A stretch of 64,000 nucleotides of DNA, taken from the NCBI RefSeq assembly GCF_001598295.1, contig NZ_BCYR01000007.1:224297-288296 (forward strand). Reading direction: 5' to 3'. Below are positions 15,869 to 25,718 of this stretch, one piece after another. Made by a program: the position numbers and the translations under genes. The DNA is from Klebsiella ornithinolytica NBRC 105727 = ATCC 31898. GTDB taxonomy: Bacteria; Pseudomonadota; Gammaproteobacteria; Enterobacterales; Enterobacteriaceae. Below the pieces are notes generated by a model. That model searched no databases. It saw nothing but the letters and a program-made list of their open reading frames with translations, and had not been told where the DNA came from. Every line of letters begins with the position of its first letter. The first letter of the stretch is position 1.

Positions 15869-17533
15869 ATGCTAAATAACACCGTACTTTTGCGCAAACG
15901 TCATCTCGCCGTTGCTGTGAGCGGCGCGCTGGCGCTCTTTGCCTCCCTGCCGTCCAGTGCCTCCACGCTGCGGATCGCCATGACCGCCGCCGATATCCCC
16001 CTGACGCTTGGGCAGCCCGATCAAGGATATGAAGGCAACCGCTTCACCGGTATCCCGCTATACGATGCGCTGGTCGAGTGGGATCTTTCACAGGGCGAAA
16101 AGCCCAGCGGCCTGGTTCCGGGCCTGGCGACGGAGTGGCACGTTGACCCGCAGAATCAACGTCGCTGGATTTTTACCCTGCGTCCCGGGGTGAAGTTTCA
16201 TGATGGCAGCGAGGTGAACGCCGACGCCATCGTCTGGAACGTCGATAAGGTGTTGAACAAAACCGCGCCGCAATATGCGCCGGGGCAGATTGGCAATACG
16301 CTGTCCCGTATGCCGACGCTCAGCGGGGCGGAAAAAATCGATCGATATACGGTTGCGCTGACCACCTCCGAGCCAGATGCGCTGCTGCCGTACAACATCA
16401 CCAACCTGTTTATTGTCTCGCCGACGGCCTGGCAGAAGCAGTATGACGCGGTAGCGGCCAGCATCGGCGATGCGGCGGCCCGCAGCAAGCAGGCGTGGAC
16501 GGCGTTTGCCGCTCAGGCGGTGGGCAGCGGTCCCTTTAAAATGGAAAAACTGGTTCCGCGCCAGCAGCTGATTCTCGATAAAAACCCGGATTACTGGAAT
16601 AAAGAGCGTATTCCACGGGTCGATAAAGTGGTGCTGATCCCGCTGCCGGAGGCCAATGCCCGTACCGCCGCGCTGCTGTCAAAACAGGTGGACTGGATTG
16701 AAGCCCCGGCGCCGGATTCGGTCGATCAGATTAAAGCTCAGGGTTTTAAAATCTACGCCAACACTCAGCCGCACCTGTGGCCGTGGCAGTTCTCCTTTGC
16801 AGAAGGCTCGCCGTGGAAAGATATTCGCGTGCGCAAAGCCGCCAACCTGTGCCTTAACCGCGCCGAACTCAAAAGCTATCTCGGCGGCTACATGACCGAA
16901 GCGACCGGCGTCTATGAAGCCGACAGTCCGTGGCACGGCCAACCCACTTTCCAGATCAAATACGACCCGGACGGCGCCCGCAAGTTGATGACCGAGGCCG
17001 GATTTAGCGCCGCGAAACCGCTGCACGTCACGGTGGCGACTTCCGCTTCCGGCTCCGGGCAGATGCAGCCGCTGCCGATGAATGAATACATCCAGCAGAG
17101 CCTGAAAAGCTGCTTCTTCAATGTCGATATCAAAGTGACGGAATGGAACACCCTGTTTACCAACTGGCGGCTGGGGGCGAAAGATCCGTCGGCGAAGGGG
17201 ATCGATGCGATCAATGTCAGCGCGGCGGTGAACGATCCCTACTTCGGCCTGATCCGTTTCTCGACCGCCAAAGCCTTCCCACCGGTCGCCACCAACTGGG
17301 GCTATTTCGCAACGCCGGAGACGGAAAGACTGGCGACGGCGGTAAAACACGCCTTTACCCCGGCGGAGATGGACAAAGCGGCCGGTGAACTGCATGCGGC
17401 GCTGGTCGACCAGGTGCCGTTCCTGTTTGTCGCCCATGACGTTGGGCCGCGCGCGATTTCACCTGCGGTGACCGGGGTGGTCCAGCCACAAAGCTGGTTT
17501 ATCGATCTCAGCCTGGTGAGTAAGAAAGAGTAA
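15869..17533 (+). CDS. ABC transporter solute-binding protein, dipeptide/nickel type (SBP_bac_5)
   Basis: A 554-residue exported protein with a signal peptide (RHLAVAVSGALALFASLPSSAS) and the DppA/OppA fold: YDALVEWDL, FTLRPGVKFHDGSEVNADAIVWNVDKV, GSGPFKMEKLVPRQQLILDKNPDYW. It captures the substrate in the periplasm for the permeases and ATPases encoded next. ATG 15869 is preferred over GTG 15866 because of AGGGA seven to eight bases upstream. The amidase and M20 hydrolase downstream suggest an amide-bearing or N-carbamoyl/N-acyl amino acid substrate rather than ordinary peptides. Confidence 0.88.
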   Translation: MLNNTVLLRKRHLAVAVSGALALFASLPSSASTLRIAMTAADIPLTLGQPDQGYEGNRFTGIPLYDALVEWDLSQGEKPSGLVPGLATEWHVDPQNQRRWIFTLRPGVKFHDGSEVNADAIVWNVDKVLNKTAPQYAPGQIGNTLSRMPTLSGAEKIDRYTVALTTSEPDALLPYNITNLFIVSPTAWQKQYDAVAASIGDAAARSKQAWTAFAAQAVGSGPFKMEKLVPRQQLILDKNPDYWNKERIPRVDKVVLIPLPEANARTAALLSKQVDWIEAPAPDSVDQIKAQGFKIYANTQPHLWPWQFSFAEGSPWKDIRVRKAANLCLNRAELKSYLGGYMTEATGVYEADSPWHGQPTFQIKYDPDGARKLMTEAGFSAAKPLHVTVATSASGSGQMQPLPMNEYIQQSLKSCFFNVDIKVTEWNTLFTNWRLGAKDPSAKGIDAINVSAAVNDPYFGLIRFSTAKAFPPVATNWGYFATPETERLATAVKHAFTPAEMDKAAGELHAALVDQVPFLFVAHDVGPRAISPAVTGVVQPQSWFIDLSLVSKKE

Positions 17534-17550
17534 CCGCACAGGGGGAACAG

Positions 17551-18504
17551 ATGATCAATACGCTGCTATACCGCATTCTGCTGGCCATTCCGACGATGCT
17601 CGGCGTGGCGCTGATCTGTTTTATGCTGGTGCAGATTGCCCCGGGTGACCCGCTGGTTTCGGTGATGCCGCCGGATGCCTCCGAGGCGCTGCGCCAGACA
17701 TTAATGCAGGCCTATGGCTTTGATAAACCGCTGCCGCTGCAGTTCGTGCACTGGCTATGGCGGGCGCTGCATGGCGACTTAGGCATGTCGGTGGCGACGG
17801 GCCGACCGGTACTTGGCGAAGTGCTGACGGCGGTCAGCTATTCGCTGCGTCTGGCGCTGCTGGCAACCATTATCGGCTTTGTGCTGGGTAGTCTGTTTGG
17901 TTTTGTCGCCGGCTACTTTCGTAACAGCATCGTTGACCGCCTGGCGTCACTGCTGTCGGTTTTCGGCGTCAGCGTGCCGCATTACTGGCTGGGAATGCTG
18001 CTGGTCATCGTCTTTAGCGTCAAGTTTTCCCTGCTGCCGGCCACCGGCGGCGGACCGATTGGCGAGATTGGCTGGCAGTGGGACCGGGAGCATCTGCAGT
18101 TCATGCTGCTGCCGGCGATTACGCTGTCGGTGATCCCGACCGGGATTATCGCCCGCACCGTGCGTTCGCAGGTGGCGGATATTCTTAGCCAGGAGTTTAT
18201 CGTCGGCCTGCGCGCCCGCGGGCTGAACGAATCGCGCATCTTCCTCCACGTAGTGAAAAACGCCGCGCCGACCGCGCTGGCGGTGATGGGGCTGCAGGTG
18301 GGGTATTTGATGGGCGGATCGATTCTCGTTGAAACGGTCTTCTCCTGGCCGGGGACCGGCCTGCTGCTGAATACGGCGATTTTCCAGCGCGACCTGCCGT
18401 TGCTGCAGGGAACTATCTGGGTGCTGGCGCTGTTCTTTGTGCTGCTCAATCTGCTGGTGGATATCCTGCAAACCACCCTCGATCCGCGAATTAAGAGGAG
18501 CTGA
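17551..18504 (+). CDS. ABC transporter permease, DppB type
   Basis: A 317-residue inner-membrane protein with the N-terminal helix (YRILLAIPTMLGVALICFMLV), GDPL segment and about six membrane helices of DppB/OppB permeases. The EAA-type loop that docks with the ATPase is in RARGLNESRIFLHVVKNAA. AGGGGGAACAG precedes the ATG. It lies 17 bases after the binding-protein gene and 2 bases before its partner permease. Confidence 0.9.
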   Translation: MINTLLYRILLAIPTMLGVALICFMLVQIAPGDPLVSVMPPDASEALRQTLMQAYGFDKPLPLQFVHWLWRALHGDLGMSVATGRPVLGEVLTAVSYSLRLALLATIIGFVLGSLFGFVAGYFRNSIVDRLASLLSVFGVSVPHYWLGMLLVIVFSVKFSLLPATGGGPIGEIGWQWDREHLQFMLLPAITLSVIPTGIIARTVRSQVADILSQEFIVGLRARGLNESRIFLHVVKNAAPTALAVMGLQVGYLMGGSILVETVFSWPGTGLLLNTAIFQRDLPLLQGTIWVLALFFVLLNLLVDILQTTLDPRIKRS

Positions 18505-18506
18505 CT

Positions 18507-19400
18507 ATGGTGGATACCGCGACGACAAAAATGGCGCCGGCTTCTCCGGTTGTGGCTGTCCGGCAGGGCTACTGGCGCGGCGTGTTTCGCCGCCTGCTGC
18601 GCGATCCCGGCGGCCTGATCGTCGGCACCCTCATTTTGCTGCTGCTGGCGCTGGCGCTGTTTGGCCCGTGGCTGATAGTGAAAGACCCTTATCAGACTTC
18701 GATGTTTTTACGCCTTAAACCTATCGGCAGCGACGGTTTTGTTCTGGGTTCTGATGAACTGGGCCGCGATATGCTGTCGCGCCTGATTCTCGGCGCCCGG
18801 CTGTCGCTGTTTATGGGCATTGTTCCGGTGGTGTTCGCCTTTTTCATCGGCGGCGCCATCGGCATTATCGCCGGCTATGCGGGCGGTAAAACCAATACCC
18901 TGATTATGCGTACCGTCGACGTGTTTTACGCTTTCCCTTCGGTGCTACTGGCGATTGCGCTCTCCGGCGCGCTGGGGGCGGGCATTGGCAATGCGCTGCT
19001 GTCGTTGACGCTGGTGTTCGTGCCGCAGGTGGCGCGGATTGCGGAAAGCGTTACCGCCCAGGTCCGCCATATGGACTATATCGAGGCCGCCCGCGCTACC
19101 GGGGCCAGCGCCTTTACCATTATTCGCGTCCAGGTCCTCGGCAACGTGCTGGGCCCGATTTTTGTCTTCTCCACCGGCCTGATTTCGGTATGCATGATCC
19201 TCGCCTCCGGCCTCTCTTTTCTTGGCCTGGGCGTGCGGCCGCCGGAGCCGGAATGGGGATTGATGCTCAATACCCTGCGCACGGCCATCTACACCCAGCC
19301 GTGGGTGGCGGCCCTGCCGGGACTGATGATTTTTATCACCTCCATTTCGTTCAACATCCTCGCCGACCGCCTGCGCACGGCGATGGCGATTAAGGAGTAA
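18507..19400 (+). CDS. ABC transporter permease, DppC type
   Basis: A 297-residue permease with the long cytoplasmic N-terminus and the GSDELGRDMLSRLILGAR motif typical of DppC/OppC. The ATPase-docking loop is EAARATGASAFTIIRVQVLGN. It forms the heterodimeric channel with the preceding permease. AAGAGGAG gives a good ribosome site overlapping the end of the upstream gene. Confidence 0.9.
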   Translation: MVDTATTKMAPASPVVAVRQGYWRGVFRRLLRDPGGLIVGTLILLLLALALFGPWLIVKDPYQTSMFLRLKPIGSDGFVLGSDELGRDMLSRLILGARLSLFMGIVPVVFAFFIGGAIGIIAGYAGGKTNTLIMRTVDVFYAFPSVLLAIALSGALGAGIGNALLSLTLVFVPQVARIAESVTAQVRHMDYIEAARATGASAFTIIRVQVLGNVLGPIFVFSTGLISVCMILASGLSFLGLGVRPPEPEWGLMLNTLRTAIYTQPWVAALPGLMIFITSISFNILADRLRTAMAIKE

Positions 19401-19402
19401 CG

Positions 19403-20446
19403 ATGCAACCTTTTATCAATATCGACCTTGGCGGCCCGGCTCAGCCGCTGCTGAAGGTCAATCAGCTGTTGAAGTATTTTCGTGCCGGTGGCGCAAAAAG
19501 CCGTGAAGTGGTGCAGGCGGTGGATAACGTCAGCTTTACGGTGATGAAAGGTGAAACGCTGGGCGTGGTAGGGGAGTCCGGCTGCGGCAAATCGACGACG
19601 GCACGCCTGCTGATGCAGCTGCTTAATCAGGACAGCGGCGAGCTGATCTTTGATGGCCTGACGGTGGGGTCCTCGCGCCTGCCGATGAAAGAGTATCGTC
19701 GTCAGGTACAGATGGTGTTTCAGGATAGCTATGCTTCGCTCAATCCGCGTATGACGATGGAGGAGAGTATCGCCTTCGGCCAGCGCGTACACGGTGTGAG
19801 CGCCAAAGAAGCCAGCGAATATGCCCGCTATCTGCTGGCCCACGTAGGCCTCGAACCCGAACGTTTTGCCCACCGCTATCCGCATGCGCTCTCCGGCGGC
19901 CAGCGTCAGCGAGTCAACATCGCCCGCGCCCTGGCAATGAAGCCGCGGCTGGTTATCCTCGATGAGGCGGTGTCGGCGCTGGATAAATCGGTAGAGGCGC
20001 AGGTTCTGCAGCTGTTGCAGGAGCTAAAACGTACCCTTGAGCTGACCTATGTGTTTATCAGCCACGATCTGCACGTGGTGCGCTGGCTATCGGATCGCAT
20101 TCTGGTGATGTATCTCGGCGAGGTAGTGGAAATTGGGCCGGCGGAACAGCTGTTTACCCGCTCCGCTCATCCTTATACCCGCGCATTGCTCAGCTCGATG
20201 CCGTCGATGGACCCGCAAAACCGCACCCTGACCTCGCCGCTGAACGGCGATCCGCCGAGCCCGATATCACCGCCTTCGGGCTGTCGGTTTCATACCCGCT
20301 GCCCGCACGCCAGAGCGGTGTGCGCCGAGGTGAAACCGAAGCTCGAAAGCGTCGGCGAGGGGCATCAAAGTGCCTGCCTGATGGCCCAGCCGTCGTCGCC
20401 CTGGCATCAGAACATCGCCATTCAGGAGGTGAGTCATGTCGCATGA
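19403..20446 (+). CDS. ABC transporter ATPase, DppF type
   Basis: A 347-residue ATPase. Walker A is GESGCGKST, the Q-loop is [13 protein letters not shown], the signature is [16 protein letters not shown] and Walker B is [12 protein letters not shown]. The C-terminus holds the oligopeptide-transporter extension with cysteines ([14 protein letters not shown]). Walker B is followed by EAVSALD rather than the common EPTSALD. It pairs with the ATPase encoded next, whose start overlaps its end by 11 bases. Confidence 0.9.
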   Translation: MQPFINIDLGGPAQPLLKVNQLLKYFRAGGAKSREVVQAVDNVSFTVMKGETLGVVGESGCGKSTTARLLMQLLNQDSGELIFDGLTVGSSRLPMKEYRRQVQMVFQDSYASLNPRMTMEESIAFGQRVHGVSAKEASEYARYLLAHVGLEPERFAHRYPHALSGGQRQRVNIARALAMKPRLVILDEAVSALDKSVEAQVLQLLQELKRTLELTYVFISHDLHVVRWLSDRILVMYLGEVVEIGPAEQLFTRSAHPYTRALLSSMPSMDPQNRTLTSPLNGDPPSPISPPSGCRFHTRCPHARAVCAEVKPKLESVGEGHQSACLMAQPSSPWHQNIAIQEVSHVA

Positions 20447-21446
20447 GGCTTTTGTCCATATTCGCGATCTGCGGGTGGAATTTCGCCGCGATGGCCAGAC
20501 GGTGAATGCGGTTAACGGTGTCTCTTTTGATGTCCATAAAGGCGAAGTGATGGCGTTGATCGGTGAGTCGGGGTCCGGTAAAAGCGTCACGTTGAGGGCG
20601 CTGATGCGCCTGCATCCGCCTACAAGCAGCGTGCTCTCGGGGACGCTGCGCGTCGGCGATGAGGAGGTACTGAAGATGAGCGCTTCCCGGCTGCGGGCCT
20701 ATCGCGGCGCCCGCTGCGCGATGATTTTTCAGGAGCCGCTGCTGGCGTTTGATCCGGTGTATACCGTCGGTCAGCAGATCGTTGAAGGGCTGCGTCGCCA
20801 TGAAGGGCTGTCGCGTCAGGCGGCGAGGGAGCGGGCTCTGGAGGCGCTGCGTCAGGTGCGGATCCCCAGTCCGGAACGACGGCTGGATGCCTACCCGCAC
20901 GAAATGTCCGGCGGTATGCGCCAGCGGGCGATGATTGCTCTGGCGCTGTCGTGCAATCCGCAGCTGCTGCTGGCGGATGAGCCGACCACCGCGCTGGACG
21001 CCACGGTGCAGATCCAGATTCTGATCCTGTTGCGCGAGCAGCAAAAGCAGCGCGAGCTGGCGATTATCTTTGTGACTCATGATATTGGCGCCGCGGTGGA
21101 GATAGCCGACCGGGTGGCGGTGATGTACGCCGGACGGATCGTTGAAGAGGCGTCGATGACGGATATTTTGTCCCGTCCTCGCCATCCCTATACCCAGGTG
21201 CTGCTGGGTAGCCGTCCCAAAGACGGGTTGAAAAAAGGCGACGCGCTGCATTGCATTCCCGGTTCGCCGCCGGATCTTTCCCGCCTGCCGCCGGGCTGCG
21301 CGTTCGCCGACCGTTGCCCGCATGCGAGACCCGTTTGTAGGCAAACTCAACCCGTGACCGAACAGGTGGGACAGCGTCATGTGGTGAGTTGCCATCGCTG
21401 GCGAGAACTGACGTCGGGCGTCGAAAAACCGGCGCTGTATGCCTGA
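20436..21446 (+). CDS. ABC transporter ATPase, DppD type
   Basis: A 336-residue ATPase with Walker A GESGSGKSV, Q-loop MIFQEPLLAFDP, signature MSGGMRQRAMIALALS, Walker B LLLADEPTTALD and the C-terminal Cys motif CAFADRCPHARPVC. CAGGAGGTGAGTC precedes the ATG. Gene order (binding protein, B, C, F, D, amidase, hydrolase) with overlaps indicates a single transcript. Confidence 0.9.
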   Translation: MSHEAFVHIRDLRVEFRRDGQTVNAVNGVSFDVHKGEVMALIGESGSGKSVTLRALMRLHPPTSSVLSGTLRVGDEEVLKMSASRLRAYRGARCAMIFQEPLLAFDPVYTVGQQIVEGLRRHEGLSRQAARERALEALRQVRIPSPERRLDAYPHEMSGGMRQRAMIALALSCNPQLLLADEPTTALDATVQIQILILLREQQKQRELAIIFVTHDIGAAVEIADRVAVMYAGRIVEEASMTDILSRPRHPYTQVLLGSRPKDGLKKGDALHCIPGSPPDLSRLPPGCAFADRCPHARPVCRQTQPVTEQVGQRHVVSCHRWRELTSGVEKPALYA

Positions 21447-21476
21447 ACGGTCGACCGAGTAAAAGAGGTGATACGC

Positions 21477-22661
21477 ATGCAGGATGATAATCACGCATTT
21501 ATGCCTTACCCGCCGCAGCCGGTACCCCACGCGCTGAGCGGGCCGCTCAGCGGGATGACCTTTGCCGTCAAAGATCTGTTTGATGTTGCGGGCTATCCCA
21601 CCGGCGGCGGTAACCCACATTTACTGGCGCTCTCCGGCATTAAACGCCGCACGGCGCCGGTGGTGCAGCGCCTGCTGGATAACGGCGCACGTTTTATCGG
21701 TAAAACCCACACCAGCGAGCTGGCCTACTCGATGAGCGGCCACAATGTGCATTACGGGACGCCGCGCAACGGCGCTGCGCCGAACCATATACCCGGCGGT
21801 TCGTCATCCGGGTCGGCGTCGGCGGTGTCGAACGGCGTGTGCGATTTTGCGCTGGGCACCGATACCGGCGGGTCGGTGCGTACCCCGGCAAGCTACTGCG
21901 GCTTGTTTGGCCTGCGCCCCACGCACGGGCGCATTTCGCTCGACGGCTGCCAGCCGCTGTGCGCCACGATGGACACCTGCGGTTTCTTCGCCCAAACGCC
22001 GGAGGTCTTTCGGGCGGTCGCTGACTGCCTGCTGGACGCGAAGCCTCCGGCGATTGCCGGCGTGGCGCTGGCGTGCCATGACGCTCTTTTTTCCCGCCTG
22101 CCGCTGCGTAGCCAGCAGGCATTGTTGCCCGTCCGGCAGCGGCTTGAGCGCGTTTTTGGCACCTTCACGCCGCTGAATGCGTCGCTGCCGGACATCGATG
22201 AGATCTACCTCGCCTTTCGGCAGATTCAGGGATTTGAGGCCTGGCAGGCGCAGGGGGAGACGATAGAACGCTATGGCCTGCAGCTGGGGCCGGATGTACG
22301 CGAACGCTTCTTATGGGGAAAAGCGGTGACCCCGGCGCAGTATGAGGCCGCCTGCCAGCGGCGGGAGCACTTTACCCGTTGGTGGGATGCGCTGTTGGGC
22401 GACGCGATACTGGTTCTGCCCACCGTGCCCGACGGTGCGCCGCTGCTGACGGCGCAGGCTGAGGAGATTGAGACCACCCGGCGTCTTTCCCACGATTTAT
22501 TGTTGATTTCGGTGATGACCCGACGTCCGCAGGTGACGCTGCCGGTGGCTCAGGCCGGCGGTCTGCCGCTGGGCATCTCTTTTTTAGGGCCGCGCGGCAG
22601 CGATCGTCTGCTGGTGGAGCTGGCCGTTGCATTTGCGCAAGGAGACAAAGATGAGCAGTGA
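21477..22661 (+). CDS. Amidase-signature family amidohydrolase
   Basis: A 394-residue enzyme of the amidase-signature family. The catalytic Lys is in FAVKDLFDV, the cis-Ser and nucleophile Ser in PGGSSSGSASAVSNG and GTDTGGSVRTPAS. It hydrolyses an amide to acid and ammonia; the family is broad (AtzF, GatA, indoleacetamide hydrolase and others). I chose ATG 21477, with AGAGG 8 bases upstream, over GTG 21468. No signal peptide, so it acts on imported substrate. It overlaps the next gene by 11 bases. Confidence 0.85.
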   Translation: MQDDNHAFMPYPPQPVPHALSGPLSGMTFAVKDLFDVAGYPTGGGNPHLLALSGIKRRTAPVVQRLLDNGARFIGKTHTSELAYSMSGHNVHYGTPRNGAAPNHIPGGSSSGSASAVSNGVCDFALGTDTGGSVRTPASYCGLFGLRPTHGRISLDGCQPLCATMDTCGFFAQTPEVFRAVADCLLDAKPPAIAGVALACHDALFSRLPLRSQQALLPVRQRLERVFGTFTPLNASLPDIDEIYLAFRQIQGFEAWQAQGETIERYGLQLGPDVRERFLWGKAVTPAQYEAACQRREHFTRWWDALLGDAILVLPTVPDGAPLLTAQAEEIETTRRLSHDLLLISVMTRRPQVTLPVAQAGGLPLGISFLGPRGSDRLLVELAVAFAQGDKDEQ

Positions 22662-23919
22662 GGTTCTTTTTACCCCGGTTGCCGGGGCGACGGGGTGGCG
22701 TATTAACGGGGAACGGTTATGGGATTCATTGATGGCGCTGGCGGAAATCGGCGCGACGCCGAAGGGCGGCTGCTGTCGCCTGACGCTCACCGATCTCGAC
22801 CGACAGGGACGGGATGTAGTCATCGGCTGGGCGCAAGAGGCGGGGATGAGCGTCACGGTTGATAAAATCGGTAACGTGTTTATGCGCCGGGAAGGGCGCA
22901 ACCCGCTGCTGCCGCCGATTGTCTCCGGAAGCCATATTGATACTCAGCCTACCGGCGGGAAATTTGACGGTAACTACGGGGTGCTGGCGGCGCTGGAGGT
23001 GGTGCGTACGCTGAACGACCTCGATATTGAAACCGAAGCGCCGATTGAAGTGGTGTTCTGGACCAATGAAGAAGGCTCGCGTTTTGTGCCGGTCATGATG
23101 GGGTCTGGGGTCTTTGCCGGAGTATTCCCGCTGGAAACAATCTATGCCGCGCAGGATGCGCAGGGAAAAACGGTGGGCGAGGAGCTGGCGCGTATCGGTT
23201 ATGTCGGCAGCCAGACTCCCGGCGATCATCCGATCGGCGCCTACTTTGAAGCCCATATCGAGCAGGGACCGATCCTGGAAGATGAAGAGAAAATCATCGG
23301 CGTGGTGCAGGGGGTGCTGGGGATCCGCTGGTACGATTGCGTGGTGACGGGGCAGGCATCTCATGCCGGGCCAACGCCGATGCGCCTACGTCAGGATGCC
23401 TTGCAGGTAGCGACCCGGATTATGCAGGAGGTGGTGGCGATTGCCGGGCGTAGCGAAGAGGGGCGCGGTACCGTCGGGATGGTGCAGGTCTATCCCAACA
23501 GCCGCAACGTGGTGCCGGGCGAGGTCACCTTCTCCATCGATATGCGCAATATCAGCGACGCGGCGGTCGATGAGATGGACCGCCAGCTGCGGGCTTTTAT
23601 CACCCGCGTGCAGCAGGAGAGCGGCCTGGCGGTGACGTTACAGGAAGTCAGCCATTACCCGGCGGCGCCGTTCCATCCGGATTGCCAGCAGGCCATTGCC
23701 GATGCGGCGGCGCGACTTGGCTATCCGGCGCGGGAGATCGTCTCCGGTGCCGGGCATGATGCGGTATATATGAGCTATCTGGCGCCGACGGGGATGATCT
23801 TTATTCCCTGCAAAGACGGGATTAGCCATAACGAAATCGAGTACGCCTCTCCCGGGCACGTTACCGCCGGCGCAAACGTGCTGCTGCAGGTCATGCTGCA
23901 GTACGCGCAGGTGGCGTAA
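22651..23919 (+). CDS. M20-family N-carbamoyl/ureido amino acid hydrolase (AllC/HyuC/AmaB type)
   Basis: A 422-residue zinc enzyme of the allantoate amidohydrolase, N-carbamoyl-L-amino-acid hydrolase and beta-ureidopropionase group. Metal and substrate motifs are GSHIDTQPTGGKFDG, TNEEGSRF, AHIEQGPILE, GAGHDAVYMS and ISHNEIEYASPG. Such enzymes release ammonia and CO2 from ureido groups, or remove N-acyl groups. AAGGAG six bases before ATG 22651 fixes the start inside the end of the amidase gene. With the amidase it probably processes one imported nitrogen compound in two steps. Confidence 0.85.
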   Translation: MSSEVLFTPVAGATGWRINGERLWDSLMALAEIGATPKGGCCRLTLTDLDRQGRDVVIGWAQEAGMSVTVDKIGNVFMRREGRNPLLPPIVSGSHIDTQPTGGKFDGNYGVLAALEVVRTLNDLDIETEAPIEVVFWTNEEGSRFVPVMMGSGVFAGVFPLETIYAAQDAQGKTVGEELARIGYVGSQTPGDHPIGAYFEAHIEQGPILEDEEKIIGVVQGVLGIRWYDCVVTGQASHAGPTPMRLRQDALQVATRIMQEVVAIAGRSEEGRGTVGMVQVYPNSRNVVPGEVTFSIDMRNISDAAVDEMDRQLRAFITRVQQESGLAVTLQEVSHYPAAPFHPDCQQAIADAAARLGYPAREIVSGAGHDAVYMSYLAPTGMIFIPCKDGISHNEIEYASPGHVTAGANVLLQVMLQYAQVA

Positions 23920-23934
23920 CCCGCCGCCCGGGAT

Positions 23935-24056
23935 CTCCCCGGCTGGCGCGACGCTTAGCCGGGCAATCCGACCGCACGCCCCTGTAGCCCCGGTAAGCGC
24001 AGCGCCACCGGGGGATTTCTCCGGATGACGGCGCGCGCACCTTATCCGGGCTACGG
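23935..24056. repeat. REP/BIME element
   Basis: Palindromic units around CCCCGGTAAGCGCAGCGCCACCGGGG and the partial unit GCCTTATCCGGGCTAC fill the gap between the convergent M20 hydrolase and MocR genes. The same units recur at 28.8, 29.3 and 31.7 kb. They may serve as transcript ends for both genes. Confidence 0.8.
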
Positions 24057-24092
24057 AATGCAGGATGCGCGGGGGGCGACGACAGACTTCGT

Positions 24093-25559
24093 TTACCCCA
24101 GCTGCGCCAGCTGGTGGCACAGTACCTCGACGCCGGGCGCAATCGCATCGGGATTGATAGCGTGAAAGCCCATGCGGAAAAAATTTTCCGGCGGGTTGGC
24201 GTTGAGAAAATGGCGCGCGCCGGGTTCAATCAGCACCCCGGCATGGGCGGCTCGCCAGGTCAGCTGCTGGGTATTGATCTGTTTCGGTGTCGCCAGCCAG
24301 AAGGCATTGGCATGTTCACTCCCGGGAATAATCCGGCACTCCGGCAGGTAGCGGTGCAGCGCATTATTCAGCCGCTCCCAGCGCTGGGCGGAGTCAAAGT
24401 GGTAGCGGCGCAGGTGGGTTTCATAGTGCCCCTGGGCGAGAAAATGGGCCATCTGATACTGAATATTGGTGGGCGGGTGGCGGTAAATCAGCCGCCGCAG
24501 CGCGCGGGCTTCATCAATCAGGTCCGGGTCGGCCACCATAAATCCCAGCCGCAGGCCGGGAGACAGCGCCTTCGACAGGCTGCTGACGTAAATCACCCGC
24601 CCGCTACGGTCGCTGGCTTTCAGTGCCGGTAGCGGGTTCAGCATAAAATTACTTTCCGAGTCGTAATCATCTTCAACGATCACCGCATCGTGGCGGGCCG
24701 CATGTTCCAGCAGCTGGCCGCGCCGCGCCTGGCTCATCGCCACCCCCGTCGGCACCTGGTGGCCGGGGGTGACGTAGTAGTAATCGCAGGGAGCATCGTC
24801 GAGCACGATCCCTTCTTCGTCCACCGGGTGCGGCACGATGTTGGCGTCCGCCAGCAGGAAGGTATTAATCGCCTCGCGGAAGCAGGGATTCTCGACGCCG
24901 ATCCGGGTTGTGGACGACATCAGCAGGCGGGTGAGCAGGTAGAGCGCGTTCTGCGAGCCGAGCGTAATCAGGATCTCATCCGCTGCGGCGACGATGCCGC
25001 GCTTGGGCAGCACCCGGGTGCGGATCTGCTCAATCAGCATCGGGACGTCCTGGTCGATGTGATCGACGACCCAGGCCGGATCGCGCACGCCGCCGTGCAG
25101 CCAGTTGGCCGCCGAACGCCAGGTGGTCAGCGGAAACTGGCGGGTATCCGGCTGGCCATAGATAAACGGATAGCGATAATTCATCCAGCCGGCGGGTTTA
25201 AGAATCGACTCCTGCTGGCTGGGAGTGATTTGCAGTCGCGCGCCCCAGCGTGGTGCAGCGCGCTCGTCATCCGGTGCATCCTGCACGGCAACCGTCGCGG
25301 CGGAATGCTGATAGTCGGGATGCAGATAGTATCCGCTGCGCGGACGGCTGATGAGATACCCTTCGCTGACCAGACTCTCAAAAACCAGCGCCGTAGTATT
25401 GCGCGATACCCGCAGCTGGCTGGCCAGCTGACGGCAGGAGGGCAGCGGCGTGTCGGCGGAAAAAATACCGCTCAGAATGGCGTTAACCAACGTCTCCCGC
25501 ACCTGCTCCTGTAAACCGCGACGTTGGTCGAACTCGACGTGCAAAAGGTGACGGATCAT
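24093..25559 (-). CDS. MocR-type transcriptional regulator (GntR HTH fused to aminotransferase fold)
   Basis: A 488-residue protein. An N-terminal GntR winged helix (LPSCRQLASQLRVSRNTTALVFESLVSEGYLISRPRSG, residues about 38-76) is joined to a fold-type I aminotransferase domain. The PLP lysine is Lys330 in YVSSLSKALSPG, with VEDDYDSE and FRMG further on. MocR proteins such as GabR, TauR and PdxR sense amino compounds through PLP. It is divergent from the amino acid ABC operon, and a 13-bp motif in that gap recurs before the class III aminotransferase gene at 30.3 kb, its probable regulon. AAGGAG gives the start. Confidence 0.9.
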   Translation of the reverse strand: MIRHLLHVEFDQRRGLQEQVRETLVNAILSGIFSADTPLPSCRQLASQLRVSRNTTALVFESLVSEGYLISRPRSGYYLHPDYQHSAATVAVQDAPDDERAAPRWGARLQITPSQQESILKPAGWMNYRYPFIYGQPDTRQFPLTTWRSAANWLHGGVRDPAWVVDHIDQDVPMLIEQIRTRVLPKRGIVAAADEILITLGSQNALYLLTRLLMSSTTRIGVENPCFREAINTFLLADANIVPHPVDEEGIVLDDAPCDYYYVTPGHQVPTGVAMSQARRGQLLEHAARHDAVIVEDDYDSESNFMLNPLPALKASDRSGRVIYVSSLSKALSPGLRLGFMVADPDLIDEARALRRLIYRHPPTNIQYQMAHFLAQGHYETHLRRYHFDSAQRWERLNNALHRYLPECRIIPGSEHANAFWLATPKQINTQQLTWRAAHAGVLIEPGARHFLNANPPENFFRMGFHAINPDAIAPGVEVLCHQLAQLG

Positions 25560-25644
25560 GCGGGGCTCCTTACGTGAATACTCTGTCTACCCTGCAGCAA
25601 ATTCCATACCACCCTGAAAAAGTCTGACACACGGACGCAACGAA

Positions 25645-25657
25645 ACTGGCTCTATCC
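25645..25657 (+). promoter_or_regulatory. Putative MocR operator, copy 1
   Basis: ACTGGCTCTATCC is identical to 30225-30237, upstream of the aminotransferase gene. It lies 86 bases before the MocR start and 135 bases before the importer start. A 13-base exact match in two short intergenic regions of functionally compatible genes is unlikely by chance. That MocR binds it is inferred. Confidence 0.5.
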
Positions 25658-25718
25658 GGAAAACAAAAACGCTCCCTACAGTAAAAACGCATTCATCAGT
25701 CGCGGAACGGAACTTCCG

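Noticed and set aside
20190..21620. Long minus-strand open frame (476 residues) across the two ABC ATPase genes and amidase start
   Set aside because: It is antisense to clearly coding genes, is rich in His, Gln and Arg as GC-rich shadow frames are, and has no recognisable domain.
24690..25514. Plus-strand open frame of 274 residues inside the MocR gene
   Set aside because: Shadow of the MocR reading frame; no ribosome site or domain.
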